DNA of 64,000 nt from Algoriphagus limi (GCF_024919275.1 NZ_JANWGH010000003.1:161677-225676); one strand, 5' to 3'. Counted from the first letter of the stretch, positions 45,376 to 55,023 are shown. A program made the numbers and translations. The notes: generated by a model not told the origin, from the sequence alone.

Positions 45376-46539
45376 ATGAGAAAGTACTTTATATTGATTA
45401 CGATTATATGTTGGATGGGGTGTAAAAGTGAAGTTTTCGAGTCAAATGAATTTGATGACAGTCCCACGATTATAGATTTATCTGACAATAAAAACTTTGA
45501 AGAATCAGACTTTTTCGATCTATTTTCTATTGATGAAATTATTGAGTTGCAACTCCCAGAAGGTAGCTATTTAGGTAGCCTGAGAAGATTTGAAATTTTC
45601 GATGACCATTTGTTTGCTCTAGATCCATCATTTAACAATCTAGCCAAGTTTGATCTGAAAGGAAATTACATAACACAAATTGGAAGAATAGGAGAAGGCC
45701 CTGATGAAATTCCAGAGATAGTAGACTTTTCAATTGATTCCAAAACTGGCCATATTGGTTTAGCTAGTTACAGTCAAATGAAAATATCAAGGTATGATCA
45801 AAACGGTAATTTTGTAGAAGCTACAAAGATTGGTGAGCAGATTGATCAACTCGCAATCTTCGATAATAAATTATGTTTGTCTTTGACATATTTTAATACC
45901 ATTAATAGGAATTTTGGGATTTATAGTTTTACTGGTGATTCCCTTTCTACTCATTTTCCTTTCCCGAATGATATGTTTCCAATGGGATTACTTAATATTT
46001 CGGGCCACTTAACCAAAAGTAATAGTGGTATTCTTTTTAATGAACCGGCTTCGTCAATAATCTATTCTTTTTCAAATGATTTATTACCCTATAAAAAATA
46101 TAGATTCGAAAGAAACAATGAGTTATGGCCAGAAGAAAAAAGACATGATTTAAATGGATATTTTCAATCTTTGGCGACAGGAAGACTTACCTTCTTAAGG
46201 AAATATTATGAAGAGAATAAAGACTATTTAATTTTTAGTATTAATCTGGCTCAATCCGGCACCCCTACTTCTCCTGTTGATCCGAGGCTAGGTTACTACA
46301 ATAAAAAAACAAATAAGACTTTTCTAAGTAGGAATGCTGACTACCTGAAACACTTAGAGGGGCCGATATTTGCCAATGATGAGTATTTTTTCATGTATGT
46401 TCAGAAGTATAAGTTTTTCCGGATAATTCAGGAAAATGAGACGTTTGAATTTAATTTAGTTTCTAACAATGTTGATTTTAAGAACCTAAATGAAAATGAG
46501 GAGGATGCAATCTTGGTTTTGAAATTGAAAATTAAGTAA
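45376..46539 (+). CDS. 6-bladed beta-propeller lipoprotein
   Basis: A 387-residue protein; the ATG at 45370 would add two residues. MRKYFILITIICWMGC is a lipoprotein signal. The propeller pattern of the Bacteroidota 6-bladed beta-propeller family is seen in DHLFALDPSFNNLAKFDLKG, YITQIGRIGEGPDEI, ISRYDQNGNFVE and later blades. It lies about 145 bases after the small two-helix gene, so it may share its transcript. A second member is at 52833-53972, also beside a small exported product. Function of the family is unknown. Confidence 0.82.
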   Translation: MRKYFILITIICWMGCKSEVFESNEFDDSPTIIDLSDNKNFEESDFFDLFSIDEIIELQLPEGSYLGSLRRFEIFDDHLFALDPSFNNLAKFDLKGNYITQIGRIGEGPDEIPEIVDFSIDSKTGHIGLASYSQMKISRYDQNGNFVEATKIGEQIDQLAIFDNKLCLSLTYFNTINRNFGIYSFTGDSLSTHFPFPNDMFPMGLLNISGHLTKSNSGILFNEPASSIIYSFSNDLLPYKKYRFERNNELWPEEKRHDLNGYFQSLATGRLTFLRKYYEENKDYLIFSINLAQSGTPTSPVDPRLGYYNKKTNKTFLSRNADYLKHLEGPIFANDEYFFMYVQKYKFFRIIQENETFEFNLVSNNVDFKNLNENEEDAILVLKLKIK

Positions 46540-46809
46540 TGTGCTTCTTGCATAGATTTAGGTCCTTATTCTTGAAAGGAGGAATCGAATAAAAGGTATA
46601 GGAAAAAAAATATTGGTTGCCGTTTCACTATTGGTTTTTGGTCAAAATGAAAGTTTTAAGTCAAGTATATCAACGTTTGGCTAGCTTTGGGTGGTAGAGT
46701 TATTTGGGCTAAACAGGCACCTAACTTTTGCAACAAACTCAAAAGAATGGTTTTTATGGTTGAAAAACCTATTTATCCACATAATAACCCTCCAAGGGTT
46801 CTTAAAACC

Positions 46810-46840
46810 AATCCCCGTCAATCTTCGGGGATTTTTTGTT
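46810..46840 (+). terminator. Rho-independent terminator upstream of metK
   Basis: AATCCCCG pairs with CGGGGATT around an 8-base loop, followed by a run of six T. It probably ends the propeller-lipoprotein transcript and insulates metK. Confidence 0.8.
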
Positions 46841-46939
46841 TTCAAAGAGTTGGAGAAGACCTTTTTTGGAAATTCTGCATTACTTACTCTCTTCTATTAT
46901 GCTTGTCCAAATCCGGTTTTTTATTTCCCTCAGTTCCTG

Positions 46940-46947
46940 TATTTTTG
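46940..46947 (+). promoter_or_regulatory. Candidate -7 promoter element of metK
   Basis: TATTTTTG fits the Bacteroidota -7 consensus TAnnTTTG exactly. It would give a 5' leader of about 28 bases. The -33 element is weak, only a T run at 46917-46920. Confidence 0.45.
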
Positions 46948-46981
46948 CGCTCCATCTACGAATGCATCAATCATTTAATTT

Positions 46982-48235
46982 ATGCCCTATTTATTTACTT
47001 CAGAGTCTGTGTCAGAAGGCCATCCAGACAAAATCGCTGACCAAATTTCCGACGCATTAATTGATAATTTTTTGGCTTTCGATCCAAGTTCCAAAGTGGC
47101 TTGCGAAACCCTCGTGACCACCGGACAGGTGATTTTGGCAGGTGAAGTCAAATCGGATATTTACCTCGATGTGCAGAAGATTGCACGTGATGTGATCAAC
47201 CGCATCGGCTATACCAAAAGTGAGTACATGTTTGAAGGCAATTCCTGTGGAGTTTTGTCTGCGATTCATGAACAGTCTGCCGATATCAACCAAGGGGTAG
47301 AGCGAGAAAACCCAGAAGAGCAAGGTGCGGGTGACCAAGGAATGATGTTTGGTTATGCCACCAATGAAACAGAAAATTACATGCCTTTGGCATTGGATCT
47401 ATCCCATCGAATCTTGCGAGAACTAGCCGCTCTTCGCCGGGAAAATAAGGATATTACTTACCTGCGTCCTGACTCCAAGGCTCAGGTGACCATCGAATAC
47501 AGTGATGACAATGTGCCGCAGCGAATAGATGCCATTGTGATCTCTACTCAGCATGATGACTTTGATACCGAGGAAGCCATGTTGGCAAAAATCAAATCGG
47601 ATTTGATTTCCATTTTGATCCCTCGTGTTAAAGCAGGACTTACGCCGGATATCCAACAACTTTTCACTTCTGATATCAAATATCACATCAACCCTACCGG
47701 TAAATTCGTGATCGGTGGCCCTCATGGAGATACTGGTTTGACCGGCCGAAAGATCATCGTGGATACCTACGGTGGAAAAGGGGCACACGGAGGAGGGGCT
47801 TTCTCTGGAAAAGATCCATCAAAAGTGGACCGCTCAGCTGCTTATGCCACAAGACATATTGCCAAAAATATGGTAGCTGCCGGAGTAGCAGATGAAATGC
47901 TGGTACAGGTTTCCTATGCAATTGGAGTGGCTGCTCCAATGGGAATCTATGTCAATACCTATGGCACTTCCAAAGTGGGAATGACCGATGGAGAGATCGC
48001 CACCAAGATTGGTAAATTATTCGATATGCGCCCTTATGCGATTGAGCAGCGCTTAAAGCTTCGAAATCCTATCTATGAGGAAACTGCAGCTTATGGACAC
48101 ATGGGTAGAGAACCGCAAATCGTAACCAAGCGATTCTGTTCACCTTACCGTGATGAGATTAGCTTGGATGTGGAGCTCTTCACTTGGGAAAAGCTGGATT
48201 ATGTAGACAAAATCAAATCAGCTTTTGGTCTTTAA
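46982..48235 (+). CDS. metK: S-adenosylmethionine synthase
   Basis: A 417-residue protein that makes S-adenosylmethionine from methionine and ATP in the cytoplasm. Motifs: [20 protein letters not shown] at the N-terminus, [15 protein letters not shown] (the methionine and nucleotide loop), [20 protein letters not shown] and [19 protein letters not shown] (phosphate-binding segment). The length is that expected for the Bacteroidota form. It is a single-gene unit with its own promoter candidate and a strong terminator at 48256-48290. Confidence 0.97.
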   Translation: MPYLFTSESVSEGHPDKIADQISDALIDNFLAFDPSSKVACETLVTTGQVILAGEVKSDIYLDVQKIARDVINRIGYTKSEYMFEGNSCGVLSAIHEQSADINQGVERENPEEQGAGDQGMMFGYATNETENYMPLALDLSHRILRELAALRRENKDITYLRPDSKAQVTIEYSDDNVPQRIDAIVISTQHDDFDTEEAMLAKIKSDLISILIPRVKAGLTPDIQQLFTSDIKYHINPTGKFVIGGPHGDTGLTGRKIIVDTYGGKGAHGGGAFSGKDPSKVDRSAAYATRHIAKNMVAAGVADEMLVQVSYAIGVAAPMGIYVNTYGTSKVGMTDGEIATKIGKLFDMRPYAIEQRLKLRNPIYEETAAYGHMGREPQIVTKRFCSPYRDEISLDVELFTWEKLDYVDKIKSAFGL

Positions 48236-48255
48236 TCCAATCTAAAATTCATTTC

Positions 48256-48290
48256 AAAACCCCGGAACTATGCCGGGGTTTTTTGTTTTC
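48256..48290 (+). terminator. Rho-independent terminator of metK
   Basis: AACCCCGG (48258-48265) pairs with CCGGGGTT (48273-48280), followed by a T-rich tract. It lies about 20 bases after the stop codon. Confidence 0.9.
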
Positions 48291-48417
48291 CTCACTCAGC
48301 AGAAGTCAGTTTCCCTCGAAAAAGGCTCTGTTTTTAAGTCTATTTCTTTATCTTTAAGCATATCACCTTTTTGTAGAGGGAGCATTCCCTTTTCATGTTT
48401 TTAATCTAAAACCTATC

Positions 48418-50592
48418 ATGGCAAAAACCATTATTGTATCCAACCGACTTCCTATTTCTCTTCGTCATCGCAACGGACGCTTTGAGTTTAAACCATCAGC
48501 CGGAGGATTGGCTACCGGACTGGGTTCCATCTATAAATCCGGAGAAAATATTTGGATCGGTTGGCCTGGAAATACCGTCGAAGATCCTGAGCAGCGAGCG
48601 GAAATCATCCTGGAACTCCACGACCTCAAAATGGCCCCGGTTTTCCTCTCCAAGGAAGATGTGGAGCAGTTTTATGAAGGCTTTAGCAATGAGACACTTT
48701 GGCCTGCCTTCCACTATTTCACCCAATACATGGTCTATAATCCGGAGCATTGGGAAGCTTATGTGCGGGTAAATCAAAAGTTTTGTGATGCCATTTTGAA
48801 AAAAGCTGATCCCGACGATACCATTTGGGTCCATGATTATCAATTGCTTTTACTTCCCCAAATGCTTCGGGAAGTGTTGCCGGATGCTACCATTGCCTTT
48901 TTCCAGCATATTCCCTTTCCTTCTTATGAAATAATCCGAATGATCCCTTGGAGAAAGCAATTGCTAGAGGGAGTTTGTGGAGCGGATTTGATCGGTTTCC
49001 ATACTTACGATGATATGCGCCACTTCCTCAGTGCTGTAGGACGAATTACCGGTCTGTCCAGTGAAAGTGGTTATATACAGGCTGAGAATCGCATTATCAA
49101 TGTGGATTCTTTTCCGATGGGAATTGACTATGACAAATTTGCCAAACAGGCTAGAAGTAAGAAGACTCAAAATATTGTTCGGGAATTCAGAAATCAGGTT
49201 GTGGATCAGAAGCTGATTCTCACCATCGACCGACTCGATTATTCCAAAGGTATCCCACAGCGATTACATGCTTTCAACCAGTTGCTGGCCGAGCACAAAG
49301 AACTACATGGCAAGGTTTCCATGATCATGATTGTGGTACCTAGCCGGGATAAGGTACAATCCTATAAAGAGCTTAAGGAAGAAATTGACTTGCTCGTGGG
49401 AAGAATTAATTCGGATTATTCCACCCTCAATTGGGTGCCTGTGCACTATTTCTATCGAAGTTTTCCTTTCGAGGAACTCAGTGCTTTCTACAATTTGGCT
49501 GACATTGCCTTGGTGACTCCACTTAGGGATGGGATGAATCTGGTATGTAAGGAATATGTGGCGAGTCGGACCAATCAGAATGGGGTATTGATCCTTTCAG
49601 AAATGGCCGGTGCTTCCAAGGAATTACAGGATGCCATCCTGGTAAACCCTAATGATCAACAAGGGGTAGTGGATGCGATTTATCAGGCCTTGACCATGAA
49701 ACCTGCCGAACAAAAAGACCGGATTACATCCTTGCAGTCCACTGTCAAGAAGTATGACATCTTCCAATGGGTAAAGGTTTTCATGGACCGCATCGAGCAT
49801 GTGAAGGAAAAGCAGGCCGAACTCACCTCCAAAGACGTGGATACCAAAGTCATCAATGAGATTGATAAGGCCTTCAAAAAAGCAGAGCGACCAATTCTAT
49901 TTTTGGATTACGATGGGACACTCACAGGCTTCGTTGCTAATCCTCAAGATGCCAAGCCGGATGCTGAGCTGAAAGCCATCATCAAAGGATTGAGCCAAAA
50001 AGCGGAGGTGGTTTTGATCTCTGGACGAGACAAGGATACCTTGGGAACATGGTTTAAAGGTTTCCAGATCGATATGATTGCCGAGCATGGCGTTTGGGTG
50101 AAGCGAAAGTCGAATCGGGCAGAATGGGAACTCTATGCCGATGTGGATGATAGCTGGAAAGAAGACATCCGAAATGTGATGGAATACTACGTCCTACGAA
50201 CTCCGGGAGCTTTTATCGAGGAAAAACATCATTCCCTCGTTTGGCATTATCGAAAAGTGGAAAGCGGCTTAGGAGATCTTCGTATGCGTGAACTTTTCAG
50301 CCATTTGAAATACATGGCTAGAGGTCATAATCTTCAGGTATTGGAAGGAAATATGGTCCTCGAGATCAAGCGTCCCGATATCAACAAAGGCCGAGCAGCC
50401 ACAGCTTTAATGAAAGGGCAGGAATTTGACTTTATTTTGGCGATAGGAGATGATTGGACGGATGAGGATACCTTCAAGGCCATGCCGAAAAATGCCTATA
50501 CCATCCGTGTCGGCTATGCCTATACCCAAGCCAATTACAACATCAAGTCTTTTAGACAGGTGAGGAATTTGTTGGGGAAGTTGATTCAATAG
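48418..50592 (+). CDS. otsAB: Bifunctional trehalose-6-phosphate synthase/phosphatase
   Basis: A 724-residue fusion. Residues 1-470 form the GT20 synthase domain (NRLPISLRHRNGRFEFKPSA, IWVHDYQLLLLPQMLRE, FFQHIPFPSYEI, LDYSKGIPQRL, LVTPLRDGMNLVCKEYVA). Residues about 485-724 form the HAD-type phosphatase (LFLDYDGTLTGF with the DxDGT nucleophile near residue 495, LISGRDKDTL, AIGDDWTDEDTFKAM). It converts UDP-glucose and glucose-6-phosphate to trehalose in two steps, an osmolyte and stress protectant. It converges with a GH15 gene; the hairpin-word repeat lies between the two stops. Confidence 0.95.
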   Translation: MAKTIIVSNRLPISLRHRNGRFEFKPSAGGLATGLGSIYKSGENIWIGWPGNTVEDPEQRAEIILELHDLKMAPVFLSKEDVEQFYEGFSNETLWPAFHYFTQYMVYNPEHWEAYVRVNQKFCDAILKKADPDDTIWVHDYQLLLLPQMLREVLPDATIAFFQHIPFPSYEIIRMIPWRKQLLEGVCGADLIGFHTYDDMRHFLSAVGRITGLSSESGYIQAENRIINVDSFPMGIDYDKFAKQARSKKTQNIVREFRNQVVDQKLILTIDRLDYSKGIPQRLHAFNQLLAEHKELHGKVSMIMIVVPSRDKVQSYKELKEEIDLLVGRINSDYSTLNWVPVHYFYRSFPFEELSAFYNLADIALVTPLRDGMNLVCKEYVASRTNQNGVLILSEMAGASKELQDAILVNPNDQQGVVDAIYQALTMKPAEQKDRITSLQSTVKKYDIFQWVKVFMDRIEHVKEKQAELTSKDVDTKVINEIDKAFKKAERPILFLDYDGTLTGFVANPQDAKPDAELKAIIKGLSQKAEVVLISGRDKDTLGTWFKGFQIDMIAEHGVWVKRKSNRAEWELYADVDDSWKEDIRNVMEYYVLRTPGAFIEEKHHSLVWHYRKVESGLGDLRMRELFSHLKYMARGHNLQVLEGNMVLEIKRPDINKGRAATALMKGQEFDFILAIGDDWTDEDTFKAMPKNAYTIRVGYAYTQANYNIKSFRQVRNLLGKLIQ

Positions 50593-50800
50593 GTTGTCGG
50601 CTTCGCCTCCAAAGATACACTTCGCTGCGCTCAGTGAGATACGCCTGCGGCGAGATAGGCTCTCCTTCGTCGAGAGAGATACAGCTTCGCTGAAATATGC
50701 TGCGCGAAATATACTCCCTTTGGTCGTGAAATACTGCTTCGCGAAATACAATGGAAATACACTTCGCTGCGCTCAGTGAGATATGCCTGCGGCAAGATAT
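50593..50800. repeat. Second cluster of mini-hairpin words
   Basis: It starts at the otsAB stop codon and uses the same units as 41480-41832, in reverse orientation: CGCCTGCGGCG, CACTTCGCTGCGCTCAGTG, CTCTCCTTCGTCGAG, CAGCTTCGCTG, CTCCCTTTGGTCG. The order unit CGCC hairpin, CACT hairpin, TTCCATTG, TCGCGAAGC is kept in both clusters. It fills the space between two convergent genes. Confidence 0.85.
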
Positions 50801-50862
50801 TCTTTGCCACTTCTTTGCTTTGCGGGAGGATAATCCGCTGCGTGGCTAGGAGTTTTATGCCT

Positions 50863-52644
50863 CTACAAGAAATTCGGGATGTCCAGTTTTTTACCGATAC
50901 GGAAGGCAGCATTCATCAATCCTACATGTGAGTAGGCCTGCGGGAAATTACCCCATTGACTTCCTGTGGCCTGATCAACGTCCTCAGAAAACAGGTTTAG
51001 GTGATTGCAGTATTTGACCAAGGTTTCAAAGCCTTCAATTGCCTCGTCCAATCGGTTCACACAAGCCAAAGCCTCAATATACCAGAAAGCACAAATCAAG
51101 AAGGTAGTCTCCGGCACTCCGAAATCGTCCATGTGTTTGTATCGATAAAACAAAAAGTCCTTCGCAAGCAGATCTTCTTCCAAAGCCTTCAAATGATTGT
51201 TTGCCCGCTCCAAATCATCCCCAAAATAACCCATGGTGATCAATTGTAGCGTGGAGGCATCCATATGTTGGGAACCGATAGCCTGGGAATAAGCCTTACG
51301 CTCAGGGAGATAACAAGCTTCAATTTTTTTAGCTGCTTCATCCCGAAGCAAGATGGCCTTTTGATACATGGCCTCATTCTTCAGCCGAATCCCGATTTTT
51401 GCGGCCGAATTGGCACCGGCCCAATGGAAAAGGAAAGTATAGCAATGTTCTTGCGCGAGATTTCGAAACTCCCACAAACCCGCATCTTTCTCGTTCATCG
51501 TAGCCTCAATTTTATCCAGCAAATTCATGATCAAAGGCTCAGAATGACTCCGCTCGGACTCCGTAAAACGCTGATCAGAGTACAAAGGCAAAAGTGAAAC
51601 CAAGACCTGACCATACAAGTCATTTTGAATATGGGTGTAGGCCTGATTGCCAAATCGAACAGGCTTATTTCCCAAGTATCCGTCTAAATCGGATATCTCC
51701 TCCGTCAAAAGCCAATCTCCCGTGATGGAATAAAGTGGCTGATAGCGTCCATCCGGCCCGGTGGGTAGGTTTTGGATAAAGTCGAAATACTTCTCCAACT
51801 CTTCAAAGTGACCCAGACTATTGAAACAGGTCAGCGTGTAGTAGGTATCCCGGATCCAGCAATAGCGGTAGTCCCAATTTCGGGTACTGCCCGGAGACTC
51901 AGGAAGGGAAGTGGTGGAGGCTGCGATGATGGCTCCTGTATCTTCAAATTGGTGGATTTTCAGAATAAGGGCCGAGCGCAAAACAAGTCGTTGGGAAAAG
52001 TTAGGAATGCTGGTAGACTTGACCCATGATCTCCAATAGTCCGTTGTCGATTGTAGAAAGCGTTCCGAGGTAGTCTCGATAGGAGCTTCCAAAGGCCTAC
52101 CATAAGTTAGTACCAAATACACCGGTCGCTGCAGTACAAAAGGCTTTCCCTCGCAGATATATGCCAAGGGTGCATTGGTGGTCAGGCGCAGTTCCTGCTC
52201 TATCCCCATGTAGCGAATGTGATTACTACCTTGACTTGGGGTAAGTGCCAACTGACCCTTATTGGTGACCGGCTGACAAGTGATTTTGATCTTTGGACTT
52301 CCGGAAAGAGGCTCTACTTTACGGATTAGCATCAAAGGCTTGTAGTAGCGATCGTAGTTTTTGAATCGCGGGGCAAAATCCGTGACCTTATAGCTGTAGG
52401 AACCATTGGAAATGACCGTTTCCAGAATATTCGTGTTTTCTACATAGGATTGGCTGGAAGTGAACTGTCCGGAATCGGGAAGAATCGTGAATTTGCCTCC
52501 CTTCTCTCGGTCTAGCATCCCGCCGAAAATAAAGTCTGAATCGAATCTAGGCATGCAGAGCCAAGAGATATTACTGTCTTTTTCGATATGGGCAATATAG
52601 GCGCAGTTACCGATCAGGCCGGATTCATAAAGATGTTTGCTCAT
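50863..52644 (-). CDS. Glycoside hydrolase family 15 protein (glucoamylase/trehalase-like)
   Basis: A 593-residue cytoplasmic protein without a signal peptide. An N-terminal beta-sandwich (YESGLIGNCAYIAHIEKD, SWLCMPRFDSDFIFGGMLD) is followed by the (alpha/alpha)6 barrel: RNWDYRYCWIRDTYYTL holds the first active-site region, and SQWGNFPQAYSHVGLMNAAF near the C-terminus the second. This domain layout is shared by GH15 glucoamylases and bacterial GH15 trehalases. The neighbouring otsAB makes a trehalase-type role attractive, but the substrate is not proven by sequence. Start at 52644 chosen from the family-like MSKHLYESGLIGN. Confidence 0.9.
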   Translation of the reverse strand: MSKHLYESGLIGNCAYIAHIEKDSNISWLCMPRFDSDFIFGGMLDREKGGKFTILPDSGQFTSSQSYVENTNILETVISNGSYSYKVTDFAPRFKNYDRYYKPLMLIRKVEPLSGSPKIKITCQPVTNKGQLALTPSQGSNHIRYMGIEQELRLTTNAPLAYICEGKPFVLQRPVYLVLTYGRPLEAPIETTSERFLQSTTDYWRSWVKSTSIPNFSQRLVLRSALILKIHQFEDTGAIIAASTTSLPESPGSTRNWDYRYCWIRDTYYTLTCFNSLGHFEELEKYFDFIQNLPTGPDGRYQPLYSITGDWLLTEEISDLDGYLGNKPVRFGNQAYTHIQNDLYGQVLVSLLPLYSDQRFTESERSHSEPLIMNLLDKIEATMNEKDAGLWEFRNLAQEHCYTFLFHWAGANSAAKIGIRLKNEAMYQKAILLRDEAAKKIEACYLPERKAYSQAIGSQHMDASTLQLITMGYFGDDLERANNHLKALEEDLLAKDFLFYRYKHMDDFGVPETTFLICAFWYIEALACVNRLDEAIEGFETLVKYCNHLNLFSEDVDQATGSQWGNFPQAYSHVGLMNAAFRIGKKLDIPNFL

Positions 52645-52832
52645 GGAGTTGAAGCTTAGGTTTAAAAAAAGTGCGGCTAATGGGTCATTGGCAAATAAGC
52701 AAAAAAGGGAATAGGATGCAAAGACTAGGGACTAATCTCTGAAGGCTTCATCCTGAAATACCTATCTAGATAAGCAGAGAAAATATGGCAACTGATATCA
52801 TTGCCGATAAGTACAAAATTTAAAAAAATAAG

Positions 52833-53972
52833 CTAACCTATTTCTTCGAGCTCAATGAAAAGCAGTAAAAACTCCTCAGGGCCTAAATCCCCCATTTCAT
52901 CGAAGGCAGCCTCTAAATTTTTGTTCTTCGAAAAATCCCAACCCCCATCCTGGTTGGGCTTGAGCACTGCAATAAACTCTCCGCTCTCGCTTAAACCAAG
53001 AATTCCATCAAAGCCGATGTTACCGATTTTGTTGTGGATTAGCTCCTCAGTATCATAAATTCTATTAGTTGATTTTGATAGAAGTCTGCCCTTAATTCCA
53101 GGATATTTAAATGTTGTGAATGAAAGGAATTTTTCATTTTGGAAAATATCAAAAACACCAATATACATTTGGCTTTCAACAAAATATTCTAACGGATGGG
53201 GATGGTTGCCATAATCGATTTTTGAAATCGGAGCTTCTAAATCAAAAATATAATCAGCTGAAATTTTTCGGCTCTTAGCATTATATCGAAAAATGGTGTC
53301 TCTATTCCCAACAGTAAAATTATAATTATATCTATCAATTTTAGAAATAACATTCCTACCATACAAGGGGGTCATGTCTAAATAATCAACAAAAGGTATG
53401 GCTGATACAACCAATTCTTGATTTTCATAAACTTTGAATCCATCCTCTGCATTCAGGGAACCATTATTAATCAGAATCTCCGAACTACCTGATGGTAATA
53501 GGTCTATATACCTAATATTTTCATTATACTTCTCCTCTTTGATAAAATTGCCGTCAAGATCGAAGAAATATTTTTTCCGATAATCCATTGGAATCAGGAT
53601 TAGTACATTCTCCTTTTCATCATAGTATATATTTTCCAAGTTCTTATATTCACCAGGCCCTTCACCGATTCTATGGATGTGATTTAAATACTTTCCTGTG
53701 TCATCAAAAATAATCACTGCATTTCCTATAATTCTATCAACCAAAATAACCCGATTTTGAATAGCTAGGATCTTATACACACTTCCAACAGGTGCAAAAG
53801 TATTTTCCGTAAACCTTACTATCCGAGCAGATTTTATGGATAGATTTTCAACAGAGGCTACTGACTGAATTTTTATCGGATGGATATCCCCCTCCTCCGA
53901 AGAGTTTTGATTGCATGAATAGATTAAATTCAGAGAAAAGATTGCTAGAATGTAATAAAATCGTTTGATCAT
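52833..53972 (-). CDS. 6-bladed beta-propeller lipoprotein paired with a secreted peptide
   Basis: A 379-residue protein with lipoprotein signal MIKRFYYILAIFSLNLIYSC. Blades show the family pattern: NRVILVDRIIGNAVIIFDDTG, YLNHIHRIGEGPGEYKNLEN, NVLILIPMDYRKKYFFDLDG. The segment IGEGPGEY matches IGEGPDEI of the paralogue at 45376. It lies 52 bases downstream of a gene for a 77-residue exported peptide, with a hairpin between them. In other Bacteroidota such propellers often stand beside small peptides of the NVEALA type (recalled family knowledge). Confidence 0.82.
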   Translation of the reverse strand: MIKRFYYILAIFSLNLIYSCNQNSSEEGDIHPIKIQSVASVENLSIKSARIVRFTENTFAPVGSVYKILAIQNRVILVDRIIGNAVIIFDDTGKYLNHIHRIGEGPGEYKNLENIYYDEKENVLILIPMDYRKKYFFDLDGNFIKEEKYNENIRYIDLLPSGSSEILINNGSLNAEDGFKVYENQELVVSAIPFVDYLDMTPLYGRNVISKIDRYNYNFTVGNRDTIFRYNAKSRKISADYIFDLEAPISKIDYGNHPHPLEYFVESQMYIGVFDIFQNEKFLSFTTFKYPGIKGRLLSKSTNRIYDTEELIHNKIGNIGFDGILGLSESGEFIAVLKPNQDGGWDFSKNKNLEAAFDEMGDLGPEEFLLLFIELEEIG

Positions 53973-53991
53973 ACTTTTTTAAAATAGAAAT

Positions 53992-54010
53992 GCGGGTCGA
54001 TCTGACCCGC
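53992..54010 (-). terminator. Hairpin between the peptide and propeller genes
   Basis: GCGGGTC (53992-53998) pairs with GACCCGC (54004-54010) around five bases; on the minus strand a T-rich stretch follows. It may attenuate readthrough, so that the peptide is made in excess of the propeller. Confidence 0.5.
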
Positions 54011-54024
54011 AATCAGTCTTTTTG

Positions 54025-54258
54025 TCAATTCGTGAAAGAACAAGAAGTAGTAGCCTCAGCATTACAATCAATACCATCAATCAGTCCCCAAAGGTTCGTC
54101 TTTCGACCACAAACCGTAACCGTTATAGTTTCACCATCGATTTCTATTGAGTCTTCACATTCCTCTTCTCCTTCTAAAACTTGAGCATTTGCTATGGAGC
54201 CACTATATGATATGCATAATGTAGCCAAGAAGGCTAATCCAAATAATAATTTTATCAT
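54025..54258 (-). CDS. Small exported Cys-containing peptide
   Basis: A 77-residue ORF. MIKLLFGLAFLATLCISYSG to about ANA is a signal peptide. The mature ~50 residues begin QVLEGEEECEDSIEIDGETI, are acidic and contain four Cys (EEC, TVCG, DCN, SCSF), probably two disulfides. It does not carry the NVEALA word itself, but its size, export signal and place next to a 6-bladed propeller lipoprotein fit that group of partners. Function is unknown. Confidence 0.65.
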   Translation of the reverse strand: MIKLLFGLAFLATLCISYSGSIANAQVLEGEEECEDSIEIDGETITVTVCGRKTNLWGLIDGIDCNAEATTSCSFTN

Positions 54259-54453
54259 TTTTTTTGCCGTGCGTGAGACACGAACGGGGGCTTTTTTTAA
54301 AAGTTTTTTCGGCCAAAAACGACTTCGACTCCGAAGTTGGAACTAATCTAATACACTAGTTTTCATAAATGAAAAACATAGTGGAAAATTTATTCGATTT
54401 TTCCAGTAACGGTATGTTTTTTTTCAAAACGGCCGGTTTGCATGAATAAAAGT

Positions 54454-55020
54454 CTACAAATACAGCTTCTTATCCTGAATATACTCCTCTACTCTTTGGG
54501 GGAGCAGGTATTTGACGGAATAGCCTTTTTGTATTGATTCTCGGATAAAAGTTGCCGAAATATCCAGCAAAGGGGCATCTACCCACTGTACGGCAGGATG
54601 ATCAAACTCCCTTTTTTCCCCAGGTCGCGGATAGACATAGACCTGATAGTGGGCTAGAATCTGCTCGTAATTTTTCCACTTTTTAAATTGACTGAGATTA
54701 TCCGACCCCAAAAAAATACGGAACCGATGCTGGGGATACTGCTCACTGAGATAAGTCAGCGTATCGATGGTATAGCTCGGGCGGGGCATGTGAAATTCCA
54801 CATCGCTGGCCCGAAAGTGGAAATTATCTTCAATAGCCAGCTCCACCATGCGCAGTCGATCAAACTCATGGATGAGGGATTTTCTTTTCTTCAGAGGATT
54901 CTGAGGACTGACCACAAACCATACTTCATCCAAATCTGTCCGGTCATAAATCGTCTCGGCAATAATCATATGACCGATGTGAATAGGATTGAAGCTGCCG
55001 AAGAAGAGTCCGATATTCAC
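54454..55020 (-). CDS. nadD: Nicotinate-nucleotide adenylyltransferase
   Basis: A 188-residue protein. GLFFGSFNPIHIGHMIIAE carries the (H/T)xGH nucleotidyltransferase signature; VSPQNPLKKR, RPSYTIDTLTYL, FLGSDNLSQF and ISATFIRESIQKG are further family segments. It joins nicotinate mononucleotide and ATP to deamido-NAD in NAD synthesis. It is 3 bases downstream of gmk, in a four-gene minus-strand run with the sigma factor. Confidence 0.94.
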   Translation of the reverse strand: MNIGLFFGSFNPIHIGHMIIAETIYDRTDLDEVWFVVSPQNPLKKRKSLIHEFDRLRMVELAIEDNFHFRASDVEFHMPRPSYTIDTLTYLSEQYPQHRFRIFLGSDNLSQFKKWKNYEQILAHYQVYVYPRPGEKREFDHPAVQWVDAPLLDISATFIRESIQKGYSVKYLLPQRVEEYIQDKKLYL

Positions 55021-55023
55021 CGT

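Larger units (their letters stand above)
46540..46981. other. Intergenic gap before metK
   Basis: It contains the terminator at 46810-46840 and the metK promoter candidate at 46940-46947. From 46598 a short frame reads GKKILVAVSLLVFGQNES, like a broken signal peptide, but it lacks a start codon. The ORFs around 46690-47060 overlap metK in other frames or cross the terminator and are not supported. No SAM riboswitch fold was recognised by eye. Confidence 0.5.

Noticed and set aside
46598..46683. A frame reading GKKILVAVSLLVFGQNES that looks like a signal peptide
   Set aside because: It has no start codon and stops after about 28 residues; at most a decayed gene start.
46841..46981. SAM riboswitch upstream of metK
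   Set aside because: The leader after the promoter candidate is only about 28 bases and no SAM-type fold was visible.
46687..47060. Three plus-strand ORFs just before metK
   Set aside because: They cross the terminator and promoter or run into metK in the wrong frame, with no signal peptide or family features.
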